DNA from: Flavobacterium album
GTDB lineage: Bacteria; Bacteroidota; Bacteroidia; Flavobacteriales; Flavobacteriaceae
Assembly (NCBI RefSeq): GCF_003096035.1
Contig: NZ_CP029186.1
Location: 2,896,001 to 2,960,000, forward strand
Direction of reading: 5' to 3'
DNA length: 64,000 nucleotides
Part shown: one piece after another, positions 43,973-52,658 of the stretch
Layout of the letters: every line of letters starts with the position of its first letter
Position numbering within the stretch: the stretch's first letter is position 1
The notes under the pieces: model-generated
Seen by the model: only the letters and a program-made list of their open reading frames with translations
Told to the model about the DNA's origin: nothing
The model's database searches: none
Made by a program: the position numbers and the translations under genes

Positions 43973-44406
43973 TTATTGTTCGTTATCAGGCCTGCAATCG
44001 TCCCTTTGCAAACGTCGTCACCGGCTTCGTCTCTCATTACTACCCTGCATTTCAATTTACCGAAACGGAAATATATTTTTTCTGAAACCACAGTAACTTT
44101 TTCATTAGGATAAACCGGTTTTAAAAATTCTATTTCATTTGATGTTAAGGCAATTGCGATATTTGTATTCAATTCATTATTTAATAAAAATATACCCAGG
44201 CAAACAACCCCGATCTGTGCCATGCATTCCGTCAAAATCACGCCGGGCGTTACGGGATGGCCTTTGAAATGCCCACTGTAAAAATTAAGATTTTTATCAA
44301 AAGTGTACGTTCCGGTTATGCCGCTTTCATCTATATGCAGAAGCTCATCCACAAAGAGGAAAGGCTTTTGGTAAGGGAGTTTTGTAAGGATTTCGTTTTT
44401 ATTCAT
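43969..44406 (-). CDS. 3-hydroxyacyl-ACP dehydratase (FabZ-like hotdog)
   Basis: A 145-residue hotdog-fold dehydratase with the catalytic His46 in YSGHFKGHPVTPGV and Glu60 in ILTECMAQIG, both as in FabZ. It begins the second half of the operon; an inverted-repeat spacer of 112 bases separates it from the type III PKS gene. It overlaps the ketosynthase gene. With the ketosynthase, carrier and transferase it could build unsaturated acyl chains; ketoreductase and enoyl reductase would have to come from elsewhere. Confidence 0.88.
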   Translation of the reverse strand: MNKNEILTKLPYQKPFLFVDELLHIDESGITGTYTFDKNLNFYSGHFKGHPVTPGVILTECMAQIGVVCLGIFLLNNELNTNIAIALTSNEIEFLKPVYPNEKVTVVSEKIYFRFGKLKCRVVMRDEAGDDVCKGTIAGLITNNK

Positions 44407-44419
44407 TATCGTTTTTCCT

Positions 44420-44510
44420 CCTGCAAGGTTTTCAAAACCTTGTAGGTTTTATTACTAAATGTTTTCTGTACTCTTAATTTATACCTACAAGGTTTTTAAA
44501 ACCTTGCAGG
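44420..44510. repeat. Inverted repeat CCTGCAAGGTTTT within the polyketide operon
   Basis: Arms 44420-44446 and 44484-44510 are reverse complements at 26 of 27 positions, with a 37-base loop. Each arm is itself nearly palindromic (CCTGCAAGGTTTT against AAAACCTTGTAGG), so either single arms or the whole can fold. It fills most of the only spacer inside the seven-gene operon. Confidence 0.85.
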
Positions 44511-44518
44511 ATCACGGG

Positions 44519-45571
44519 TTACCACTCCAATAAAACCCGTTGCGCCGAGAACCCCGGCCCGAAGCTCAGCATAACTCCCTTCTCTCTCTGTTGTGGATTG
44601 GTATCCATAATTTTTTCCAATACATACAACACTGTTGCGCTCGACATATTGCCATATTGTTTTAATGTTTCTTTAGTCGCGTCAATGTTTTTTCCCAAGC
44701 ATGAGAATAATTCCTCTACGGTACTCACGATCTTCCTCCCTCCGGGATGGAATATAAGGTGGTCTATATCGTCTATCTTCAAATTGTTCTTTTCCAAAAA
44801 AGGGTGGATAATATCCGGAAAGTGCGATGCTATGGTTTCCGGCACCTCAATGTCCAGTACCATTTGAAGGCCTCCATTAGTTAGCTTGAAGCCCATCATG
44901 TGTTCCGCATCATAAAAATGGTACATCTGCTCGTCCAGTATTTTCGGCCCTTTATCTTCTTCATAAGATGACAGCAGGCAGCACGCAGCGCCGTCGCCAA
45001 AAATTGCCGCGCTGATGATGTTCGGCATCGAAAAATCATTAAGCTGGAACGTAGCAGTTGGGGCTTCCACGGCTATAACCGCGGCACGCTTGCCGGGATT
45101 AGCCTTGAGGAAATTTTTCGCATAAATGATTCCCGAAATTCCCGCTGCACAGCCCATTTCGGTAACCGGCAGGCGAACGATGTCCTGTTTCAGCTTCATA
45201 CGGTTGACCAAGTAAGCATCGAGTGACGGAATCATGATACCCGTACAGCTCACCGTAATGATATAATCCAGCGTTTTCGGTTCCCATCCTGCTTTATCTA
45301 AAGCGTTTTGCAGGACTTTTTCACCCAATTCAATAACCTCGCGGACATAAATATCATTCTTTTCCTCAAACGAAGTTGCTGTAAAAACCTCTTCAGGTTC
45401 CATGATGGAATAGCGTTTATCTACGGCAGCACCCTCGAATATCTTCTTTACTTTCCGGATAAAGCGTTCATCCTGGCCATCAAGCCACATGCCCACCAAA
45501 GGTAATATTTCTTCTGTGGTCCGGGAATAATTGGGCAGTTGTTTGGCAACCGTTATAATTTTTACGCTCAT
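44519..45571 (-). CDS. Type III polyketide synthase
   Basis: A chalcone-synthase-fold enzyme that extends an acyl starter with malonyl units and cyclises it. From the ATG at 45571 (MSVKIITVAKQLPNYSRTTEE) it is 350 residues; an ATG at 45607 lies inside the upstream gene and gives an unlikely extension. The triad is C141 in VTEMGCAAGIS, H275 in IFHPGGRKI and N308 in QYGNMSSATV, with FGPGFSAQ near the end. It overlaps the methyltransferase gene by ATGA. Relatives in operons with a methyltransferase and a flavoprotein make alkylresorcinols or alkylquinones; the product here is unknown. Confidence 0.93.
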   Translation of the reverse strand: MSVKIITVAKQLPNYSRTTEEILPLVGMWLDGQDERFIRKVKKIFEGAAVDKRYSIMEPEEVFTATSFEEKNDIYVREVIELGEKVLQNALDKAGWEPKTLDYIITVSCTGIMIPSLDAYLVNRMKLKQDIVRLPVTEMGCAAGISGIIYAKNFLKANPGKRAAVIAVEAPTATFQLNDFSMPNIISAAIFGDGAACCLLSSYEEDKGPKILDEQMYHFYDAEHMMGFKLTNGGLQMVLDIEVPETIASHFPDIIHPFLEKNNLKIDDIDHLIFHPGGRKIVSTVEELFSCLGKNIDATKETLKQYGNMSSATVLYVLEKIMDTNPQQREKGVMLSFGPGFSAQRVLLEW

Positions 45572-46281
45572 ACTTTTGAAATGACCCATTGATAGCGGAA
45601 TGCCCACCTCCAGCGGATGCTGCTGTTTTTTATGTTTAGTTTTTTGGCGAATGCCTGCAACTCTTCCTTTTTAAATCCTCTTAATATCGACACCAGTCCA
45701 TCCTCGCGGGACATACGGTTAAGGGCAAAGATCCGGCAGAGCATTTCGAAAAGCCTGTAGGCTATTTTGCTGCGGTGCAGATCGTTTATCACTACGCCTG
45801 TTGACGCATTCCTGTTAAAGGTCGTCATTATTTTTAATATTTCCTCATCTCTAAAATGGTGAAGCGTCAGCGTGCACAATACAATGTCGTATTTCAGGGT
45901 TGCAAACTCGTCCTTAAAGATGTCAATGCATTTGTATTCGATATCCGGAAAATCTTTTGAGAGCTTTTCGGCATAATTGACAGTGAATTGGTTAGCATCA
46001 ATCCCTATCAGCTTAAATCTCAGGCTGTGTTTTTTGGCATGCACCGAAAGCATCCGCAACATATCGCCGTTTCCACAGCCCACATCGGCTATGGTTATCG
46101 TTTTGGTTGTATTTGTTTTTTTAAGCAATTCTTCCACACCTTCAAGTGTAAGTTTGTTGCCACCCAATAATTGGTTTATGGAAGCGATCTTGTCCAATGC
46201 ATCGCGCAACTCCTCGCCTTCCAGTGAAAAGTCATCCATTATCTCAGGCTCCTGTGTACGGTGTTTGGTCGTTATCCCCAT
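45568..46281 (-). CDS. Class I SAM-dependent methyltransferase of the polyketide operon
   Basis: A 237-residue soluble methyltransferase. The SAM-binding motif I is IADVGCGNGDMLRML (about 65-79), then LIGIDANQFTV, and the post-motif region DIVLCTLTLHHFRDEE is UbiE/MenG-like. A VINDLHRSKIAYRLFEMLCR segment near 170 is like those in small lipid or quinone methyltransferases. The start overlaps the flavoprotein stop (TAATG). An inner ATG 14 codons later is possible. Probably methylates the aromatic product of the type III PKS. Confidence 0.85.
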   Translation of the reverse strand: MGITTKHRTQEPEIMDDFSLEGEELRDALDKIASINQLLGGNKLTLEGVEELLKKTNTTKTITIADVGCGNGDMLRMLSVHAKKHSLRFKLIGIDANQFTVNYAEKLSKDFPDIEYKCIDIFKDEFATLKYDIVLCTLTLHHFRDEEILKIMTTFNRNASTGVVINDLHRSKIAYRLFEMLCRIFALNRMSREDGLVSILRGFKKEELQAFAKKLNIKNSSIRWRWAFRYQWVISKV

Positions 46282-47411
46282 TACGAAGCAATATCTATAG
46301 GTTGGCCGTGTGTTCGCTTTATAATTTTCGGCAGCAGCGACGGAAACGATGTAACCGCATGCAGTAATGGCCGTGTAAGCAATTTATTGTGCAGGGCGCT
46401 CCCCAATAGCCTGCCGGTTTTCAGCCGTTGGCTAAATTGCTTTTTCCATTCGCCGGCATACCTTTTTTCGAGTTCTTCGCGTGAGGTGATCGTCCCATCG
46501 AAATAGGAAGATACAAATTCTGAAGCGACCTTGGCACTGTGTATTGCCATCGCCATACCGTTGCCACACAAAGGATGGATGAGCCCCGCGGTGTCGCCCA
46601 TCATCAGGATATGATTTTCAACCGGGAGTTTTTTATCGAACGATACCTGGCTTATCGTCAGTGGCTTGTCAAAAAGAGGGGTGCTGTTTTCCAGTATCGC
46701 TTTCAGGTTTTTGTTTTTATAAAGGACTTCGAGCTGAAACTCCTCAATATTCTTATATTTTTTAAAGGTTTCATAATCGGCAAGGTAGCAGACGTTCACC
46801 ACATCGTTCTCTACTTTCGATACGCCGCAATAGCCACCGGGAAAGTTGTGCAGTGCGACGGTATCATTAGGGAATTCGCCTTTATAATGCCCTTTAACAG
46901 CAAGCCATGGTGACTTCTTTTGAATGAATTCGCGGTTCATTTCTTTGTCAATGTTCGACCTCTTACCGAATGCCCCCAACACGATTTTCGATGTATATAT
47001 CGCATCGGAAGATTCCACGTAAAATTTATCATCGATAAAATTAACACCTTTTACTTCCCCCAAAATCACTTTACAGCCGTTTTCCTTCGCTTTTTCGCAC
47101 AGATAATTATCCAGCGCATAACGGCTTACGCCAAAACCTCCCAGTGGGAGCTGTGCCGTTACAGGATGGCCGGTCACGGATGAGAATTCAAACTTGCTGA
47201 TGGACACAGGATTCAGGAAGGAGACATCGGCGCCAAGCCATTTTAAATAGGGCATTACTTCATTCGAAATATATTCGCCGCATACTTTGTGTTTTGGGTA
47301 TGATGTTCTCTCTATAATTGTAACCGACAGCCCTTTTTGGGACAGGTGAATGCCCGCCGTGAGCCCTGCAAGGCCACCGCCAACAATAAGTACGTCGGGA
47401 TTTCTTTCCAT
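46281..47411 (-). CDS. FAD-dependent oxidoreductase (geranylgeranyl-reductase-like) of the polyketide operon
   Basis: A 376-residue flavoprotein, first gene of the operon. FAD-binding GGGLAGLTAGIHL (about 11-23), the ERTSYPKHKVCGEYIS segment (about 35-50) and LMMGDTAGLIHPLCGNGMAMA (about 274-294) are those of the geranylgeranyl reductase/aromatic hydroxylase group. It could hydroxylate the aromatic ring, as SrsC-type enzymes do in alkylquinone formation, or reduce double bonds of a chain; the sequence alone cannot decide. Confidence 0.87.
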   Translation of the reverse strand: MERNPDVLIVGGGLAGLTAGIHLSQKGLSVTIIERTSYPKHKVCGEYISNEVMPYLKWLGADVSFLNPVSISKFEFSSVTGHPVTAQLPLGGFGVSRYALDNYLCEKAKENGCKVILGEVKGVNFIDDKFYVESSDAIYTSKIVLGAFGKRSNIDKEMNREFIQKKSPWLAVKGHYKGEFPNDTVALHNFPGGYCGVSKVENDVVNVCYLADYETFKKYKNIEEFQLEVLYKNKNLKAILENSTPLFDKPLTISQVSFDKKLPVENHILMMGDTAGLIHPLCGNGMAMAIHSAKVASEFVSSYFDGTITSREELEKRYAGEWKKQFSQRLKTGRLLGSALHNKLLTRPLLHAVTSFPSLLPKIIKRTHGQPIDIAS

Positions 47412-47525
47412 GAAACGAATTTAGGGAAAGGGTTAGAACACGGATGTTATAGTTTTGCCAATATTTTAACTCTTCGTCTTTTTTCGCAAAGTTGGCCGAA
47501 AACCTTGGAGCAAAAGCTATAAAGC

Positions 47526-47547
47526 AAAAAAGGCAGCCGTAGCTGCC
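47526..47547 (-). terminator. Rho-independent terminator of acs
   Basis: A 6-bp GGCAGC/GCTGCC stem with a 4-base loop is followed on the minus strand by six T, directly downstream of the acs stop. Confidence 0.8.
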
Positions 47548-47552
47548 ATTAA

Positions 47553-49460
47553 TTATACTCTTTCGTCCTTTATCTCATCTATAATCTCAGGATTCAACAG
47601 CGTACTTGTGTCCCCGAAATTAGAGAAGTCACCTTCTGCTATTTTGCGTAGTATCCTTCGCATAATCTTGCCCGAGCGTGTTTTTGGCAAGCCGGATACG
47701 AACTGTATTTTATCCAGCTTGGCAATAGGCCCGATGTGGCTCGAAATATGCTCATTGATCTCGCGGCTAAGGTTATCCCTGTCGCGGCCTTCACCCGTTT
47801 CCTTCAGGATGATGAAGCCGTAGAGCGCATTTCCTTTTATATCGTGCGGATAGCCTACAATAGCCGACTCTGCCACCGCAGGGTGCTCGTTGATGGCATC
47901 TTCAATAGGCGCTGTTCCCAGGTTGTGCCCCGAAACGATTACTACATCGTCTACCCTTCCGGTAATGCGGTAGTAGCCTACTTCATCACGAAGCGCACCA
48001 TCGCCTGTAAAATATTTCCCAGGGAAAGTAGAGAAATAAGTTTCCTTAAAGCGCTGGTGGTCGCCCCATATCGTGCGCGCCATTCCCGGCCACGGGAACT
48101 TTATGCACAGGCTGCCCACTACCTGGTTGCCTTCTATCTCGTTGCGCTTTTCATCCATCAGTACAGGCTGTATACCCGGTAACGGAAGTGTAGCATAGGT
48201 TGGCTTGGTCGGCGTTACGAAAGGTATCGGCGATATCATGATGCCGCCCGTCTCTGTTTGCCACCAGGTGTCTACAATAGGGGCTCTTTTTTTGCCTACA
48301 TGATCGTTGTACCAGTGCCATGCCTCCTCGTTGATAGGCTCCCCTACCGACCCGATAACCTTCAGGCTAGAAAGATCGTTCTTGTCTACCCATTCCCAAT
48401 TCTCTTTGGCAAGCGAACGTATAGCAGTCGGCGCTGTATAGAACTGCGTAACCTTATGCTTGTCTATAACTTCCCAAAAACGGCCAAAGTCAGGGTATGA
48501 AGGGACACCTTCGAAGATCACTGTTGTAGCGCCATTTAATAATGGGCCATATAAAATATAGGAGTGCCCCGTGATCCAGCCTATATCGGCTGTACACCAG
48601 AAGATATCATTCTCTTCGTAGGCAAAAATATTCTTGAAGGTATAAGCGGTATGTACCATGTACCCTGCAGTGGTGTGCAGCATGCCTTTTGGCTTTCCGG
48701 TAGATCCTGAAGTATACAGGATGAATAATGGGTCCTCAGCATCCATGATCTCTGCCACGTTATTAGCAACAGCATCATCGAGCAGCGGCTGCAGCCACTG
48801 GTCACGGCCTTCTTTCATGTTCACCTGCGTACCGGTACGTTTTACTACTAAAACCTGCTTCACCGAAAGGCATTTTTCGAGCGCTTCATCGACAATGCAT
48901 TTCAGGTCGATTGTCTTATTGCCACGGAAACCGCCATCCGACGTTATCACCATTTTGCACTGCGAGTCCATTATCCTTGCTGCCACAGCAGATGCAGAAA
49001 ACCCTGCAAACACTACCGAATGTATAGCGCCTATGCGTGCACAAGCCAGTACGGCAATTGCAAGTTCAGGGATCATCGGGAGGTAAATACATACCCTGTC
49101 GCCCTTTTTGATGCCCTGGTCACGCAGTACGTTAGCCATTTTGGCAACGCGGTCGTACAATTCATTATACGTTATATGGAGCGCTTCTTCTTTGGGGTCG
49201 TTAGGCTCAAAAATGATAGCGGTCTTCTCGCCTCTTTTCGCTAAATGCCTGTCGATACAGTTTTTAACGATATTTACTTTGGCATTCAGAAACCATTTTA
49301 CATCGGCTTCCTGCATATCGAATTCCACAACCTTATCCCATTTCTGGTACCATGTAAAGTTCTCATCGGCTATTTTATCCCAAAATTTACGGGGCTCGCG
49401 GATGGACTTATTATAATGCTTAAAATATTGCTCAAGGCTTTTTACCTGATAGTAACTCAT
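47553..49460 (-). CDS. acs: Acetyl-CoA synthetase (AMP-forming)
   Basis: Activates acetate to acetyl-CoA. At 635 residues it has the full family layout: an N-terminal lid (SLEQYFKHYNKSIREPRKFWDKIA), the AMP-binding P-loop YTSGSTGKPKG (about 252-262), WWQTETGG (about 395-402) and the C-terminal PKTRSGKIMRRILR whose Lys is the usual acetylation site. It could supply acetyl-CoA for malonyl-CoA, and thus the polyketide operon next to it, though it is a separate unit with its own terminator. Confidence 0.97.
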   Translation of the reverse strand: MSYYQVKSLEQYFKHYNKSIREPRKFWDKIADENFTWYQKWDKVVEFDMQEADVKWFLNAKVNIVKNCIDRHLAKRGEKTAIIFEPNDPKEEALHITYNELYDRVAKMANVLRDQGIKKGDRVCIYLPMIPELAIAVLACARIGAIHSVVFAGFSASAVAARIMDSQCKMVITSDGGFRGNKTIDLKCIVDEALEKCLSVKQVLVVKRTGTQVNMKEGRDQWLQPLLDDAVANNVAEIMDAEDPLFILYTSGSTGKPKGMLHTTAGYMVHTAYTFKNIFAYEENDIFWCTADIGWITGHSYILYGPLLNGATTVIFEGVPSYPDFGRFWEVIDKHKVTQFYTAPTAIRSLAKENWEWVDKNDLSSLKVIGSVGEPINEEAWHWYNDHVGKKRAPIVDTWWQTETGGIMISPIPFVTPTKPTYATLPLPGIQPVLMDEKRNEIEGNQVVGSLCIKFPWPGMARTIWGDHQRFKETYFSTFPGKYFTGDGALRDEVGYYRITGRVDDVVIVSGHNLGTAPIEDAINEHPAVAESAIVGYPHDIKGNALYGFIILKETGEGRDRDNLSREINEHISSHIGPIAKLDKIQFVSGLPKTRSGKIMRRILRKIAEGDFSNFGDTSTLLNPEIIDEIKDERV

Positions 49461-49683
49461 CTTGCTTGTTTTTTGGTGTTGTAAAGATACAATCCTTTAG
49501 TAATTATAGTAATTTTTCTTCAGGTTTTTAGCTTGCGTTTCTTATTAAAATGCAAATTTAATTTGGTAAATACCACAAATGTGAAATCGGGCGCAAACCT
49601 CGCCAAAGCTTCCAACGCGCTTTTTCATGCCCAAACCATGGCTTTTTATATGTAATTTAATAGTACTACCATAGAAAATATAG

Positions 49684-49691
49684 TAAATTTG
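49684..49691 (+). promoter_or_regulatory. Candidate -7 box for the methyltransferase-ZIP-murQ unit
   Basis: TAAATTTG matches the Bacteroidota -7 consensus fully and lies 35 bases before the start at 49727. A TTTA further upstream is at a longer than usual distance (24 bases). The divergent acs and this unit share the 266-base spacer. Confidence 0.3.
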
Positions 49692-49726
49692 CCGTTTAAC
49701 CTTAAACGAGATATCGTACGCCCGCT

Positions 49727-50458
49727 ATGCATCAAGAGAAAAAAAAATGGTTTGCTTCCTGGTTTGACACTCCGTATTATCACATACTTTATAAGGACCG
49801 GGACTATGAAGAAGCACAGCTCTTTATGGACAACCTTACCAATTACCTTAACCTTCCTGAAGATGCTAAAATACTCGACCTGGCGTGTGGGAAAGGCCGC
49901 CATTCGGTGTACCTGAACCAGTTGGGTTATGATGTTACGGGTGCCGACCTATCTGAAAACAGCATAGAAAAAGCATCTAAATACAGCAACGAAAAATTGC
50001 ATTTTACGGTACACGATATGCGGGAGCCTTTCGATGAAAAGTTTGATGCGATATTCAACCTCTTTACCAGCTTTGGCTATTTTGAAGATGATGCCGATAA
50101 CCTTAAAACACTAAAAGCCATCTGCGAAAGCCTTGCCGAATACGGTTTTGGCGTTATCGATTTCATGAATGTGCACCACGTGATCAATAACCTTGTGCCC
50201 GAAGAAGTAAAAACTGTTGAAGGCATCGATTTCCATATAAAAAGGTATGTAAAGGAGGGCCATATAATTAAGGAAATTGATTTCGAGGCCTGTGGAGAAA
50301 AATACCATTTTACCGAAAAAGTACAGGCACTGACATTGGAAGATTTTGAACGGATGATGGAAGAAGCCGGGATATACCTGCTTGATATTTTTGGCGATTA
50401 CAAGCTGAGGAAATTCTTCAAAAATGAGTCGGAGCGATTAATAATGATCTTTAAATAA
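49727..50458 (+). CDS. Class I SAM-dependent methyltransferase
   Basis: A 243-residue soluble methyltransferase with motif I ILDLACGKGRHSVYL (about 45-59), VTGADLSENSI, and the acidic segment DAIFNLFTSFGYFEDDADN. The substrate is unknown. It is followed 1 base later by the ZIP transporter gene, so the two are an operon, with murQ and two further genes probably included. Confidence 0.85.
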   Translation: MHQEKKKWFASWFDTPYYHILYKDRDYEEAQLFMDNLTNYLNLPEDAKILDLACGKGRHSVYLNQLGYDVTGADLSENSIEKASKYSNEKLHFTVHDMREPFDEKFDAIFNLFTSFGYFEDDADNLKTLKAICESLAEYGFGVIDFMNVHHVINNLVPEEVKTVEGIDFHIKRYVKEGHIIKEIDFEACGEKYHFTEKVQALTLEDFERMMEEAGIYLLDIFGDYKLRKFFKNESERLIMIFK

Positions 50459-50459
50459 A

Positions 50460-51191
50460 ATGATATACTTATTACCTTTATTATCGGTCATTTTAGGCTA
50501 TGGGGTAGCTCTGATATTAAAACCGAGCAATAAAAAAAGCCTTAAACTATTGCTTGCGTTCAGCGGTTCTTTCCTGCTGTCCCTCACGGTGATGCATTTG
50601 CTGCCCGAAGTATATGAAAGCAGTATGCAGGGCCATGAAGGGCACGATCACGGGCATGAACATACACACAACAATATTGTTGGCATCTACATCATGGCGG
50701 GTATCGTTTTCCAGATCATACTTGAATATTTTTCCAAAGGCGCCGAGCATGGCCATGTACATGCTTCTTCGCATGATCACGACCATGAGCATTCCAACGC
50801 CATGCCATGGCTGCTTTTCCTTAGCCTGTGCATCCATGCGCTGCTGGAAGGCATGCCTGTAAGCCACCACAACGACCTGGCCTGGGGCATAGCGGTACAC
50901 CACTTCCCTATCGCCATTATCCTTACGGCCTTCTTCATCAATTCCGGATTGAATAAATCAGCTATATTCCTGTTTATGATGGTATTTGCCGCTATGACAC
51001 CGCTTGGCACACTGGCATCCGGGCAATTGCATGTTATAGGCGATTATTATACTGAAATATCAGCCATAGTTGTCGGGATATTATTCCACATTTCATCAAC
51101 AATAATTTTCGAAAGCAGCGAGGGTCACAAGTTTAACCTTGCCAAGCTTTTGGTTATCATATTAGGGGTAATCATGGCTTATTTTCTTTAA
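50460..51191 (+). CDS. ZIP family divalent metal transporter
   Basis: A 243-residue inner-membrane protein of eight or so helices. Two His-rich loops (HEGHDHGHEHTHNN at about 60-73, and HGHVHASSHDHDHEHSN at about 97-113) lie between helices, and the pore region SLCIHALLEGMPVSHHNDLAWGIAVHHFPIAII has the metal-binding His and Glu residues of ZIP helices IV and V. It probably imports zinc or a related metal. Starts 1 base after the methyltransferase stop. Confidence 0.92.
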   Translation: MIYLLPLLSVILGYGVALILKPSNKKSLKLLLAFSGSFLLSLTVMHLLPEVYESSMQGHEGHDHGHEHTHNNIVGIYIMAGIVFQIILEYFSKGAEHGHVHASSHDHDHEHSNAMPWLLFLSLCIHALLEGMPVSHHNDLAWGIAVHHFPIAIILTAFFINSGLNKSAIFLFMMVFAAMTPLGTLASGQLHVIGDYYTEISAIVVGILFHISSTIIFESSEGHKFNLAKLLVIILGVIMAYFL

Positions 51192-51208
51192 TTTTACCAT
51201 AAAAACCT

Positions 51209-52024
51209 ATGCCGTTTACAAGAACTACCGAGCAATCATCAAAGTACGGGCATCTTGAAAAAATGCCTGTAGCAGACCTGCTTGCCAATATCAACAATGA
51301 AGATAAGACCGTACCGCTTGCTGTAGAAAAAGCGCTTCCGCAGATTGAAAAACTTGTGGAGAAAACTGTAGCGCAGCTCAAAGCAGGCGGACGTTTATTC
51401 TACATCGGCGCAGGCACCAGCGGAAGGCTGGGTATTGTGGATGCTTCCGAATGCCCCCCTACCTTCGGCGTTCCGTTCGACCTTGTTATCGGCATCATTG
51501 CAGGCGGTGATACAGCCATACGCAAAGCGGTAGAGTTTGCCGAAGATGATGATGAGCAGGCATGGGCCGACCTTTCTGTATGGAATATCAATGAGAATGA
51601 TATGGTTGTGGGCATAGCAGCATCGGGCACAACGCCTTATGTTATTGGCGGGTTAGACAAATGCAATGAACATAACATTCCTACAGGATGCATAACCTGC
51701 AATGCGGGAAGCCCTCTGGCAGCTGTCGCCAACTATCCTGTGGAAGTCGTGGTAGGTCCGGAATTCGTCACCGGAAGCTCACGCATGAAAGCGGGTACGG
51801 CACAAAAACTTGTGCTGAATATGATATCTACTGCTACAATGATACAGCTTGGCCGCGTAAAGGGCAACAAAATGGTAGACATGCAGCTGAGCAACCACAA
51901 GCTGGTAGCCCGCGGTGTACAAATGATCATGGATGAGCTTGGCATAGAGCAGGAAGAAGCTGCAATGCTTCTTGAAGAGCATCAAAACGTAAGAAAAGCA
52001 ATAGAAGCGTATGGGAACCGATAA
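51209..52024 (+). CDS. murQ: N-acetylmuramic acid 6-phosphate etherase
   Basis: Cleaves the lactyl ether of MurNAc-6-phosphate during cell-wall recycling. The 271-residue SIS-domain protein has GAGTSGRLGIVDASECPPTFG (about 68-88), GIAASGTTPYVIGGL and GPEFVTGSSRMKAGTAQKLVLNM, the family's three best-conserved blocks. It is slightly shorter than the usual 300 residues, because the C-terminal tail is short. It overlaps the next small gene by 14 bases. Confidence 0.95.
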   Translation: MPFTRTTEQSSKYGHLEKMPVADLLANINNEDKTVPLAVEKALPQIEKLVEKTVAQLKAGGRLFYIGAGTSGRLGIVDASECPPTFGVPFDLVIGIIAGGDTAIRKAVEFAEDDDEQAWADLSVWNINENDMVVGIAASGTTPYVIGGLDKCNEHNIPTGCITCNAGSPLAAVANYPVEVVVGPEFVTGSSRMKAGTAQKLVLNMISTATMIQLGRVKGNKMVDMQLSNHKLVARGVQMIMDELGIEQEEAAMLLEEHQNVRKAIEAYGNR

Positions 52025-52232
52025 AAAAGTACTTGTAAAAGGCCTTAAATACATGGGCGGTGCTCTGCCATTGATACTAATGGGGCCGGTAGTAATTCAC
52101 AGCTCGTTTAAAAACCAGGGTCACCCGTTCTTTATACCGGTATTAGGGCTGGGTATTATCTTTTGTGTCCTTGCCATTTTACTGATGTTCCTGGGATTGC
52201 GCACTATAATGAAAAGCCTTTTTAACTCATGA
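52011..52232 (+). CDS. DUF6095 small membrane protein
   Basis: A 73-residue protein of two membrane helices (GALPLILMGPVVIHSSF and IPVLGLGIIFCVLAILLMFLGLRTIM). The VKGLKYMGGALPLIL start matches DUF6095 as I recall it. It overlaps murQ before and, by ATGA, the lipoprotein gene after. Function unknown. Confidence 0.8.
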   Translation: MGTDKKVLVKGLKYMGGALPLILMGPVVIHSSFKNQGHPFFIPVLGLGIIFCVLAILLMFLGLRTIMKSLFNS

Positions 52233-52603
52233 AAAATTATATCACACTCCTTTCTTTAAGTTTTTTATTTATCGGATGCTACCAGCAGGAACGTAACTGC
52301 AAAGATTTTAAAACGGGAAAATTCAGGGCCGAATACGAGATTGATGGCAAGAAGCAGGCCTCCACATTTGAGCGTACCGAAAACCTGGAAATCGAAAATT
52401 TTGGCGGAAAAACTGATTCGGCTTCGATAAGGTGGGTCAATGACTGTGAATATGTCATGCAAAAGATCAATCCAAAAAACATGCAGGAAAAAAAGGCTGT
52501 GAGCATTAAGATACTTACTACCAATGCAAATTCTTATACGTTCGAGTTCTCGCTTGTAGGTGATACGAAGAAGCAAAAAGGAACGGTTACAAAAATTGAT
52601 TAG
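52229..52603 (+). CDS. Small lipoprotein of unknown function
   Basis: A 124-residue protein with a lipobox LFIGC (Cys17). The mature part is beta-rich, with ERNCKDFKTGKFRAEYEIDGK and IRWVNDCEYVMQKINPKN. Small proteins of this sort are sometimes labelled DNA topoisomerase IV in Flavobacterium annotations because they lie next to parC, but nothing in the sequence supports that. It is the last gene of the murQ unit. Confidence 0.8.
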   Translation: MKNYITLLSLSFLFIGCYQQERNCKDFKTGKFRAEYEIDGKKQASTFERTENLEIENFGGKTDSASIRWVNDCEYVMQKINPKNMQEKKAVSIKILTTNANSYTFEFSLVGDTKKQKGTVTKID

Positions 52604-52623
52604 CGGCGGCTATTCCTTACAAT

Positions 52624-52657
52624 AAAAAACGGCATCCTTAAAAGAATGCCGTTTTTT
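52624..52657. terminator. Bidirectional terminator between the lipoprotein gene and parC
   Basis: A perfect 12-bp stem (AAAAAACGGCAT/ATGCCGTTTTTT) with a 10-base loop carries a T-run on either strand. It lies between two convergent genes 21 bases and 2 bases away. Confidence 0.9.
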
Positions 52658-52658
52658 A

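Noticed and set aside
52229..52603. Label as DNA topoisomerase IV for the small lipoprotein
   Set aside because: It has a lipobox and no topoisomerase motif; the name arises from its position near parC.
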